Below, one piece after another: positions 8,070 through 13,612 of a DNA stretch of 13,612 bases (its first letter is position 1; every line of letters begins with the position of its first letter). The DNA comes from FEN-1297 sp964498065 (lineage in GTDB: Bacteria > Bacteroidota > Ignavibacteria > Ignavibacteriales > Ignavibacteriaceae): the NCBI GenBank assembly GCA_964498065.1, contig CAZCFZ010000099.1:1-13612 (forward strand), written 5' to 3'. Under the pieces are notes generated by a model, which did not search any database, had not been told where the DNA came from, and was given only the letters and a program-made list of their open reading frames with translations. The translations under genes were made by a program, and so were the position numbers.

Positions 8070-9434
8070 TTGCAAGATATAATTGAATACATTAAAAATA
8101 ATCAAAACAACTATATTGAAGAACTTAAGGAATTATTAAGAATTCCCAGCATAAGCACATCGCCTGAACATAAAACTGATATTGAAAAGGCGGCGGAATT
8201 CATAAAAGAAAAATTGAAAACAGCCGGGATGAGCCATGTAGAAATATTTAAAACCGAAGGACATCCTCTTATTTACGGCGAATGGTTGGGTGCTCCCGGA
8301 AAACCTACCGTACTTTTTTACGGACATTATGATGTTCAGCCGGTTGATCCTGTTGAACTCTGGAACAGTCCTCCTTTTGAACCTGTTGTAAAAAACGGAA
8401 AAATTTATGCCCGGGGAGCAACGGACGACAAAGGACAGTTGTATATGCATATTAAAAGTGTGGAAGCGTTCTTCAAAATGGAAGGAAGTTTGCCTTTAAA
8501 TGTAAAGTTTTTAATTGAAGGCGAAGAGGAAATAGGAAGCTCAAATCTGGAGATATTTATAAACAACAATGCTGAACTATTAAAATGTGATGCGGTTTTA
8601 ATTTCCGATACCGCTTTGTATGCCGAAGGAGTTCCCACATTAACTTATGGATTACGCGGATTAACATATATGGAAGTTGAACTAACCGGCCCTAAACGGG
8701 ATTTGCACTCTGGTTCTTTCGGCGGAGCCGTGGGGAATCCGGTTAATATACTCACAAACCTTATTTCCAAAATGCATGATAAGAACGGCAGGATTACAAT
8801 TCCGCATTTTTACGACGATGTATTAAAACCAACAAAAAAAGAAAGAACTAATTTCAACAAATTAAAATTTTCCGACAAAAAGTTTGCAAATGAAATAGGC
8901 GTCGCTGCTCTGGAAGGTGAAAAAGGATATTCAACTTTGGAAAGACTTTGGATTAGACCGACTTTGGATTGCAACGGTATAATCGGAGGATTCACGGAAA
9001 AGGGCGCTAAAACTATAATTCCCGCAAAAGCTACGGCAAAAATTAGTATGAGGCTTGTTGCAAATCAGGATACAAAAAAGATAGCCAAACTTTTTACAAA
9101 ATACTTTAAATCTATTACTCCTAAATCCGTTAAGGTAAAAATTACAAATCTGCATGGCGGGCAGCCTATATTAATGCCTTTGGATAATCCCGCTACTATG
9201 GCTGCTGCAAAATCTATGGAGAAAGCATTCGGCAGAAAAATAGTTTTTATTAGAGAAGGCGGTTCCATACCTATTGTTAGCGTATTTTCCAAGAAGCTTA
9301 GGGCTCCGGCAATCTTGATGGGTTTAGGATTGGACAGTGAAAATCTTCATTCGCCGAATGAACATTTTAATTTAAAACATTTTCAGCTTGGTATTATGAG
9401 TTCGGCTTATTTTATTAAGGAATTTTCAATTTAG
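8070..9434 (+). CDS. M20 family zinc metallopeptidase (dipeptidase-like)
   Basis: A 454-residue enzyme of the M20/ArgE/DapE/carnosinase family, at the length typical of the dipeptidase branch. All expected metal and catalytic residues can be placed: His86 and Asp88 in GHYDVQP, bridging Asp119 in RGATDDKGQ, catalytic Glu153 and zinc ligand Glu154 in EGEEEIGS, Asp180 in ISDT, and His427 in NLHSPNE. The lid or dimerisation domain begins near residue 195 and includes His213 in DLHSGSFGGAVGNP, the motif that reaches the partner active site in carnosinase-like members. There is no signal peptide, so the enzyme is cytoplasmic and probably cleaves dipeptides or short peptides with a free carboxyl end. 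Substrate cannot be read from the sequence. It appears to be transcribed alone, with a strong ribosome site before the TTG start. Confidence 0.93.
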   Translation: MQDIIEYIKNNQNNYIEELKELLRIPSISTSPEHKTDIEKAAEFIKEKLKTAGMSHVEIFKTEGHPLIYGEWLGAPGKPTVLFYGHYDVQPVDPVELWNSPPFEPVVKNGKIYARGATDDKGQLYMHIKSVEAFFKMEGSLPLNVKFLIEGEEEIGSSNLEIFINNNAELLKCDAVLISDTALYAEGVPTLTYGLRGLTYMEVELTGPKRDLHSGSFGGAVGNPVNILTNLISKMHDKNGRITIPHFYDDVLKPTKKERTNFNKLKFSDKKFANEIGVAALEGEKGYSTLERLWIRPTLDCNGIIGGFTEKGAKTIIPAKATAKISMRLVANQDTKKIAKLFTKYFKSITPKSVKVKITNLHGGQPILMPLDNPATMAAAKSMEKAFGRKIVFIREGGSIPIVSVFSKKLRAPAILMGLGLDSENLHSPNEHFNLKHFQLGIMSSAYFIKEFSI

Positions 9435-9443
9435 CTGTGTCTT

Positions 9444-9474
9444 AATCTTAGATTGGTTAATCGAATATAAGATT
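9444..9474 (+). terminator. Possible weak terminator hairpin after the peptidase gene
   Basis: AATCTTA (9444-9450) pairs with TAAGATT (9468-9474), with an inner GATT/AATC stem. It lies 10 nt after the peptidase stop codon. It is AT-rich, and the nearest T-run (around 9500) is about 20 nt away, so it is only a candidate. Confidence 0.25.
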
Positions 9475-9630
9475 TTGGCTATTTATTTAAGAGACCTTTT
9501 TTTGATCATTATGTGATAAATTGAGACTCTTATAATATTCTGATAGCTATCTTAGGCGGCATAATTATTGGGGAGTTCAGTATTTGAAGAAGTTTCTAAA
9601 TAAATATTCTTATGTCGGAAAATTTATAAA

Positions 9631-10485
9631 ATGAAAAGGCATATACCTTTTTTAATATTGCTGCTGATCCCGGTGTTATTTTCTTCATGCAGTAAAAATG
9701 AACAAAAGCAAACCATAACACGCGGAAATGAAGCTGCTTACTCGAGTGATAAGGAATTTGACATCCGGATTTATAATCTCCAAGTTAAAGAAAATCAGAC
9801 GAAGTACAGAACTCCTTACGACACTTTGTCGCTTCTTGCTTTTGTACTTCATAATTACCCGCATGGCACTTACTTAGTCGATTTTGATGAGACGCTTACT
9901 TTTAATGTTCCTAAACCTGCTGTAATTTATTTAACAAGAGATAATCATTTGTATGTTTTCGCTGTTATAGTTAGATCAAAACCCGGTGAAAGATTAATTG
10001 AGCCCAAAAATGTTGTGGGTTATAAGGAAAGTTTTATAAATCTCGACAGTACAAAACTGGGTACAGCATTTTTTTACTTGACGTTATTCAAATGTGAAAA
10101 CGGTACCTTTACAAAAATATGGGAAGACCCGATACCGTCGCATGGAGGATTTAATAACCTGGAATTGAAAAAATGGGGCTGCAACAATACTCCTTACGTA
10201 AAGGTTGATTTTCATGATGCGCAAGGAATAGGTCATATCGATTATAACTACTTTATGATAAACGGACTTACCAGAATTCCGCACTTGTTAATGACGTACA
10301 AGGGAATAGATTTTAAGCGGACTATGGCAAATGTAAATAATGATAAGTATCCCGATTATTATGAATTTGTTTATTATAACTTAGCCGATAGAATCTATGA
10401 ACAAGATTCGGTAGCATTTGTTTGGAATGAAAAAGACTCGCTTTATGTAAATACCAGAAATCACCTGCAGACTCGTCCTTATTGA
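9631..10485 (+). CDS. Lipoprotein of unknown function
   Basis: A 284-residue protein with a clear lipoprotein signal: MKRH, a hydrophobic run rich in Leu, and LFSSC, giving lipidated Cys20. Ser-Lys after the Cys is permissive for outer-membrane sorting. The mature part starts with a polar linker (residues 21-40) and continues as mostly beta-like sequence without a family I recognise. Near residues 232-243 it reads MANVNNDKYPDY, which resembles the Asp/Asn calcium-loop of FG-GAP/VCBS-type repeats, but only one copy is seen. It stands alone between the peptidase and the ygfZ-like gene, 196 nt after the former. No good Shine-Dalgarno precedes the ATG. Real gene judged by signal peptide, length and codon pattern; function unknown. 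Confidence 0.8.
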   Translation: MKRHIPFLILLLIPVLFSSCSKNEQKQTITRGNEAAYSSDKEFDIRIYNLQVKENQTKYRTPYDTLSLLAFVLHNYPHGTYLVDFDETLTFNVPKPAVIYLTRDNHLYVFAVIVRSKPGERLIEPKNVVGYKESFINLDSTKLGTAFFYLTLFKCENGTFTKIWEDPIPSHGGFNNLELKKWGCNNTPYVKVDFHDAQGIGHIDYNYFMINGLTRIPHLLMTYKGIDFKRTMANVNNDKYPDYYEFVYYNLADRIYEQDSVAFVWNEKDSLYVNTRNHLQTRPY

Positions 10486-10581
10486 TTTTTTTCTTATCTT
10501 TAGTGCGTCATTTTTTAAAATTATTTTTAGCGGAAATTTTTTAATTTTAATTACGAATATCTTTTAGAGTTTAAAATTGTA

Positions 10582-10612
10582 TTGTTAAGGTAGTACTTGT
10601 TTTTTAAATTTG
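10582..10612 (+). promoter_or_regulatory. Bacteroidota-type promoter (TTG-N20-TANNTTTG)
   Basis: TTG at 10582-10584 and TAAATTTG at 10605-10612, a full match to the TANNTTTG -7 element of the Bacteroidota housekeeping sigma factor, 20 nt apart. Transcription would start near 10619, about 47 nt before the ATG at 10666. It would drive the ygfZ-like and adenosyltransferase genes. Confidence 0.45.
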
Positions 10613-10665
10613 TAAGATAGACTGAGGATTTTTTTGAATTTATCTATAATACATGAAGGAGAAGG

Positions 10666-11769
10666 ATGGCTGGGATTGAATTTACAGCAACCCCGTTGAT
10701 GCAATATTTCGAGAGTCTGGGTTATAATTATGATTCTGTTGAAGAAAGGCGAATAATAAAATCTTTCGGCTCAATGGAGTCCGAAATTAATTCATTATAT
10801 AAAGGCGTGGCTTTAAGAGATATTTCCGACTCGGGAATATTAATATTGAGCGGAAAGGATGTTCTGGATTATCTGCATAGAATTTCAACAAATGTTTTAA
10901 AAGATACTCCCGAAGGAGCAGTAGCACATACTATCTTTACAAATGAAAAGGGAAAGATTATAGATTCAAGTTTACTAATGAATTTCGGAGATTACCAGCT
11001 TCTTATTGGAAGTAATAAGCATGAATATAAGGTTATGAAATGGATTGAAAAATATGTTATAACCGATGACGTTAAAGTTAACAGCTCGGAAAATAAATAT
11101 GTTCTACTCGAACTGCTGGGTCCCCAAACAGATTCCTTTATAACATTAATATGCGGAAACGTGGTTAACGAAATCGGAATCAACAGGTTTAAATCAATTC
11201 GGACCGAAGGAGTTATATTCTTTCTGATAAAAATGAAAGACAATAACGGGCAGCTGAAATACTGGATACTAGCGGATCAAAACAACGGTGTTGAGCTTGT
11301 TAAACTTATGCTGGGCAATAAAAATATTTTCGATTTTAATCTTGTCGGGGAAGATGCCTATAATTATTACCGCGTAGTTCAGGGAATTCCTTCTGCACCT
11401 AATGAAGTTAACGATCAATTTAATCCTCATGAAGCTGGACTGCTGAATTTTGTAAGCTTTACAAAAGGCTGCTACATCGGGCAGGAAGTAATAGCAAGAC
11501 TGGATACATATGATAAAGTTCAGAGAAATTTAAAAGGACTTACCTTTGAAGATTCTTTTGAACCGAACGGCCGGTTATTTTTATATGATAATGAAGGAAG
11601 GGAAGCAGGCACGGTAACTTCCATAGTATTTTCACCTAGATGTAAAAAGTATGTCGGTTTGGCTTATGTTAGAAAACCTTATATGGAGCAGGGCACCGAA
11701 TTAGTTGCTAAAAACGGAAATGAAAGGAAATTAAAAGTTACCGTTGAAAACCTTCCTTTAAAAAAATGA
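10666..11769 (+). CDS. ygfZ: Folate-binding protein, YgfZ/GcvT-like
   Basis: A 367-residue cytoplasmic protein of the GcvT/YgfZ fold. The family's diagnostic signature KGCYIGQE is present with Cys269, followed by VIARLDTYDKVQRNLKG, which marks the YgfZ (IbaG/Iba57-like) branch rather than true glycine-cleavage T-protein. The N-terminal half holds the GcvT-like fold (LRDISDSGIL, HRISTNVL, TNEKGKIID). The C-terminal barrel starts near residue 285. YgfZ/Iba57 proteins help maintain or assemble [4Fe-4S] clusters in certain enzymes in a tetrahydrofolate-dependent way. The ATG at 10666 has GGAG only 4 nt upstream. The stop overlaps the start of the next gene by 4 nt (ATGA), indicating a translationally coupled operon. 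A GcvT aminomethyltransferase label in databases would be an over-assignment, given the Cys signature. Confidence 0.88.
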   Translation: MAGIEFTATPLMQYFESLGYNYDSVEERRIIKSFGSMESEINSLYKGVALRDISDSGILILSGKDVLDYLHRISTNVLKDTPEGAVAHTIFTNEKGKIIDSSLLMNFGDYQLLIGSNKHEYKVMKWIEKYVITDDVKVNSSENKYVLLELLGPQTDSFITLICGNVVNEIGINRFKSIRTEGVIFFLIKMKDNNGQLKYWILADQNNGVELVKLMLGNKNIFDFNLVGEDAYNYYRVVQGIPSAPNEVNDQFNPHEAGLLNFVSFTKGCYIGQEVIARLDTYDKVQRNLKGLTFEDSFEPNGRLFLYDNEGREAGTVTSIVFSPRCKKYVGLAYVRKPYMEQGTELVAKNGNERKLKVTVENLPLKK

Positions 11770-12314
11770 AAATATACACTAAAACCGGAGATAAAGGAGA
11801 TACCGGCTTATTCGGCGGAGAGAGGGTATCTAAAAGTTCCGATAGAATCGAAGCCTACGGAACTGTAGACGAATTGAATTCTTTTATAGGTTTGGCTGTT
11901 GCAGAGGTAAAGGATAAAAAAGTTAAGGAATTATTGCAAAAGATTCAGAACGAATTGTTTACCGTCGGATCCGATCTTGCTGCACCTGAAACGGAGAAGA
12001 ATACAAAATTAAAAATTGTTCGCGTACCGGAAAAATTTTTTACTGATGCCGAAAAGTCAATTGATTATTTTGAAGAAAAGCTTGATTTATTAAAAAACTT
12101 CGTACTGCCCGGCGGATCGAAATCGAGTGCACTGCTTCACGTATGCAGATCGGTCTGCAGACGTGCGGAAAGAAGAGTTGTTAAATTAAGCTCATGTGAT
12201 AAGGTAAACAAAAATATTTTAATATATCTTAACCGGCTTGCGGATTTGTTTTTTGTACTGGCTCGTTACGAAAATAAAGCAGCCGGAGTTACTGATACAA
12301 AATGGAACATTTGA
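11766..12314 (+). CDS. pduO: Cob(I)alamin adenosyltransferase, PduO type
   Basis: A 182-residue protein, full length for the PduO/MMAB family, which transfers the adenosyl group from ATP to cob(I)alamin to make coenzyme B12. The ATP-binding N-terminus TKTGDKGDTGLFGG (residues 5-18) is intact, followed by YGTVDELNS (31-39), QNELFTVGSDLA (61-72), LPGGS (114-118), LHVCRSVCRRAERR (124-137) and LNRLADLFFVLAR (155-167). These are the helices and Arg/Asp residues of the trimeric active site. It overlaps the ygfZ-like gene by 4 nt, so the two are co-translated. The product would supply B12-dependent enzymes such as methylmalonyl-CoA mutase or ribonucleotide reductase, none of which is in the window. 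A pduO symbol denotes the family only; no propanediol operon is implied. Confidence 0.95.
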   Translation: MKIYTKTGDKGDTGLFGGERVSKSSDRIEAYGTVDELNSFIGLAVAEVKDKKVKELLQKIQNELFTVGSDLAAPETEKNTKLKIVRVPEKFFTDAEKSIDYFEEKLDLLKNFVLPGGSKSSALLHVCRSVCRRAERRVVKLSSCDKVNKNILIYLNRLADLFFVLARYENKAAGVTDTKWNI

Positions 12315-12392
12315 ACTGTTATTTAGTTTAAATTAAAATCTGCGGGGAAATTTAGTTTATAAATTTTAATCTTATATTGTAAATTGTTCTTT

Positions 12393-12400
12393 TATTTTTG
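12393..12400 (+). promoter_or_regulatory. Candidate -7 element upstream of ssrA
   Basis: TATTTTTG fully matches TANNTTTG, 54 nt before the mature tmRNA 5' end, which would leave a leader for RNase P to remove. No TTG partner sits at the usual distance, and such a T-rich match can arise by chance. Confidence 0.25.
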
Positions 12401-12453
12401 TTTAGTCAGCGTATTATTTGCCCACTGCCGATTAAAAACAGCCTACTTTTTTA

Positions 12454-12809
12454 GGGGGTGAATTTTGGTTTCGACGGGGTTGAAGAGACGTAGAACTGCG
12501 CATCGTGTTCCCCGAGTACACGTTAAAGAATTGGGAACAAAATAATAACTGGCGAATCTAATTACGCCTTAGCTGCCTAATTAAACGGTAGCCGTTCACT
12601 GACTTCTCTCATGCCGGATTTCAGATGAGCGTCGTTTAGGTATGATAGCCGATTCTATCGCTCTTATAGATGAAGCGAATTAAATTATGAGCAGGCTTAA
12701 TGTGATCCTTGTCTGTCTGGTAGCATTAAGTTAAAACAAAAACAGACTATGTGTGTAGACGTTCTATGGTGCTTAACTTCGGACGCGGGTTCGACTCCCG
12801 CCACCTCCA
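12454..12809 (+). ncRNA. ssrA: tmRNA (transfer-messenger RNA)
   Basis: The 5' end GGGGGTG is followed by the diagnostic tmRNA stretch GGTTTCGACGGGGTT. The 3' end has a T-arm (GCGGG TTCGACT CCCGC) and CACCTCC, which closes the acceptor stem with the 5' end through one G-U pair; A12809 is the discriminator. The bases after it read CAA, so CCA is not encoded and must be added after processing. The tag frame lies at 12551-12580. With SmpB and charged alanine the RNA rescues stalled ribosomes and marks the product for proteolysis. Length (356 nt plus CCA) is normal for a one-piece tmRNA; no sign of the permuted two-piece form. The pseudoknots were not traced. Confidence 0.97.
12551..12580 (+). other. 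tmRNA proteolysis-tag reading frame
   Basis: Codons GGC GAA TCT AAT TAC GCC TTA GCT GCC TAA encode GESNYALAA, preceded in the finished tag by the Ala carried by tmRNA itself. The YALAA end is the usual protease-recognised tail, and the GE-start resembles tags known from Bacteroidota. Confidence 0.9.
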
Positions 12810-12813
12810 CAAT

Positions 12814-12848
12814 GCCCCTTATATTACAGTAACTTATGGGGCTTTCTT
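12814..12848 (+). terminator. Rho-independent terminator of ssrA
   Basis: GCCCC (12814-12818) pairs with GGGGC (12838-12842), with two more pairs after a T-T mismatch, followed by TTTCTT. It begins 5 nt after the tmRNA 3' end. Confidence 0.65.
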
Positions 12849-12940
12849 GCAATATTCTTACGGTAAAACTAGATAATATTATATTATTTAATGATAGAAC
12901 AGTAAAATTTATTTTTTGTTTTATTGAAAATGTGAAATGT

Positions 12941-12978
12941 AAGCTTAAATAATTTCCCCTTTTTAATTATTTAAGCTT
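12941..12978. repeat. Perfect 14-bp inverted repeat across the end of the HTH gene
   Basis: AAGCTTAAATAATT (12941-12954) and AATTATTTAAGCTT (12965-12978) are exact reverse complements, with a 10-nt spacer TCCCCTTTTT. The right arm covers the stop codon of the minus-strand HTH gene. A third copy of TTTAAGCTT lies at 12995-13003 inside that gene. It may be a terminator-like hairpin for that gene, though no U-run follows it on the minus strand, or a binding or recombination site. Confidence 0.7.
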
Positions 12979-13264
12979 GGAGAAGATTGAGTTCTTTAAG
13001 CTTAGAATAGTTTGAATCCTTTAATGACTCAAGTACATCCTTTTTATTAAAAAATATTCTTTTACCCAATCTTTTATATGGAATTCTCCCTTGTGCTTTC
13101 CACTGGTTTAGGCAGCTGGCTGATATATTTAGCAGATCGCATGTCTCTTTGAAGGTCATTAATTCTTTTTCTTTTTTACGATTTAATTCCTCACGTATCG
13201 AATCCTTGATTAAGTTTTTCAAGTCTTCTTTTGATAAGGAAATTAATACTAGTTGTTCGTTCAT
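12971..13264 (-). CDS. Helix-turn-helix DNA-binding protein (HTH_17 / excisionase-like)
   Basis: A 97-residue protein. Residues 36-82 form a MerR/excisionase-type winged HTH: MTFKETCDLLNIS, ASCLNQWKAQGRIPYKRLGKRIFFNKKDVLESL. The IPYKRLGKRIFF wing and the helix after it are typical of HTH_17 proteins. Residues 1-35 are a charged helical region (SKEDLKNLIKDSIREELNRKK), often seen in the small HTH proteins carried by Bacteroidota plasmids and integrative elements. Such proteins act as excisionases or as regulators of element genes. It lies 15 nt downstream of the partial gene at 13280-13612 on the same strand, likely one operon, and points towards ssrA. The 14-bp inverted repeat covers its stop. 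Exact function cannot be told from sequence. Confidence 0.8.
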   Translation of the reverse strand: MNEQLVLISLSKEDLKNLIKDSIREELNRKKEKELMTFKETCDLLNISASCLNQWKAQGRIPYKRLGKRIFFNKKDVLESLKDSNYSKLKELNLLQA

Positions 13265-13279
13265 AGGAATCTTATATTT

Positions 13280-13612
13280 TTATCTAACATTTAGTTTTGA
13301 TCTTAACTTTGCTGATGTAAGTAAGTGATTTATTTTGTCCCAGAAATAATTTATTAAACTGACCGGATCCAATATCTTTTTTCTTATACCATATTCTGGA
13401 GATGTATTAATATCTGTTACTATCTCCCAGTTACTGTAAGTGCTGGAATTCTTAACTGCTATTTGATAAATCTTTTTTGACCGTTTTATAAGTCTTTTTA
13501 AGGTAGCAGGGAAGGGAAGTGTTTTAATATTTGTAAGATAAATATCACCTAACCTGATAGACTCAACCGACTCAACAAATGACAATCTATTTATTCTTAA
13601 TAGTAATTTATC
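13280..13612 (-). CDS. Unknown protein, N-terminus cut by right edge
   Basis: The frame is open from the last base of the window to a TAA at 13282-13280, giving 111 residues without a start. The inner TTG at 13585 is not needed, because the frame continues upstream of it with plausible sequence (LLLRINRLSF). The chain is basic, with a Lys/Arg-rich stretch (LKRLIKRSKKIYQ) in the middle and an aromatic-containing C-terminal helix (LINYFWDKINHLL). No family is recognised and no tyrosine-recombinase C-terminal motif is seen. It precedes the HTH gene by 15 nt and is probably co-transcribed with it, so it may belong to the same mobile element. Confidence 0.6.
   Translation of the reverse strand, partial: DKLLLRINRLSFVESVESIRLGDIYLTNIKTLPFPATLKRLIKRSKKIYQIAVKNSSTYSNWEIVTDINTSPEYGIRKKILDPVSLINYFWDKINHLLTSAKLRSKLNVR

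Noticed and set aside
10653..10679. Alternative ATG at 10653 before the ygfZ-like gene
   Set aside because: It is in another frame and hits a stop after a few codons; the ATG at 10666 fits the family N-terminus and has a ribosome site.
12330..12375. ATTAAAAT/ATTTTAAT inverted repeat after the adenosyltransferase gene
   Set aside because: Only A-T pairs with a loop of about 28 nt; expected by chance in such AT-rich DNA.
13280..13585. Complete 101-residue gene starting at TTG 13585
   Set aside because: The frame stays open to the window end, so the gene is more likely cut by the edge than started at an internal TTG.

Overview
The window is AT-rich DNA that looks chromosomal, from a diderm (LPS-bearing) bacterium of the Bacteroidota/Ignavibacteriota (FCB) group. 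Four signs support this. There is a degraded C-terminal sorting domain of the type IX secretion system (the YPNPF-type motif). The tmRNA has a tag reading GESNYALAA, close to tags known from Bacteroidota. One upstream region carries a TTG-N20-TANNTTTG promoter. The membrane pair LptF/LptG is encoded. An Ignavibacteria-like source is my best guess, but it is inference.

Left part (1-5213, + strand): two copies of a two-gene cassette in tandem. Each copy is a large predicted lipoprotein gene, a 23-nt gap, then a TTG-started gene for an outer-membrane barrel-like protein resembling DUF5723. The first lipoprotein gene is cut by the window edge. Between the copies (1681-2044) lies a wrecked T9SS sorting domain, with one frame change and four in-frame stops. 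The pair probably makes two variants of one envelope complex of unknown role.

Middle part: lptF and lptG on the minus strand (7674 to 5215) encode the permease half of the LPS export ABC transporter. They converge on the second cassette with a 1-nt gap. A 395-nt AT-rich divergent region without a gene separates them from an M20 metallopeptidase (8070-9434). A lipoprotein of unknown function (9631-10485) follows. Next is a likely two-gene operon (10666-12314) encoding a YgfZ/GcvT-like folate-binding protein and a PduO-type cobalamin adenosyltransferase, overlapping by 4 nt and preceded by a good Bacteroidota-type promoter.

Right part: ssrA (tmRNA, 12454-12809) with a terminator, then two short minus-strand genes, an excisionase-like HTH protein and an unknown protein cut by the window edge. 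The 3' end of ssrA is a classic integration site, so the window may end at the border of an integrated element. A perfect 14-bp inverted repeat spans the end of the HTH gene.

No rRNA, tRNA, CRISPR array or intact insertion sequence was seen.
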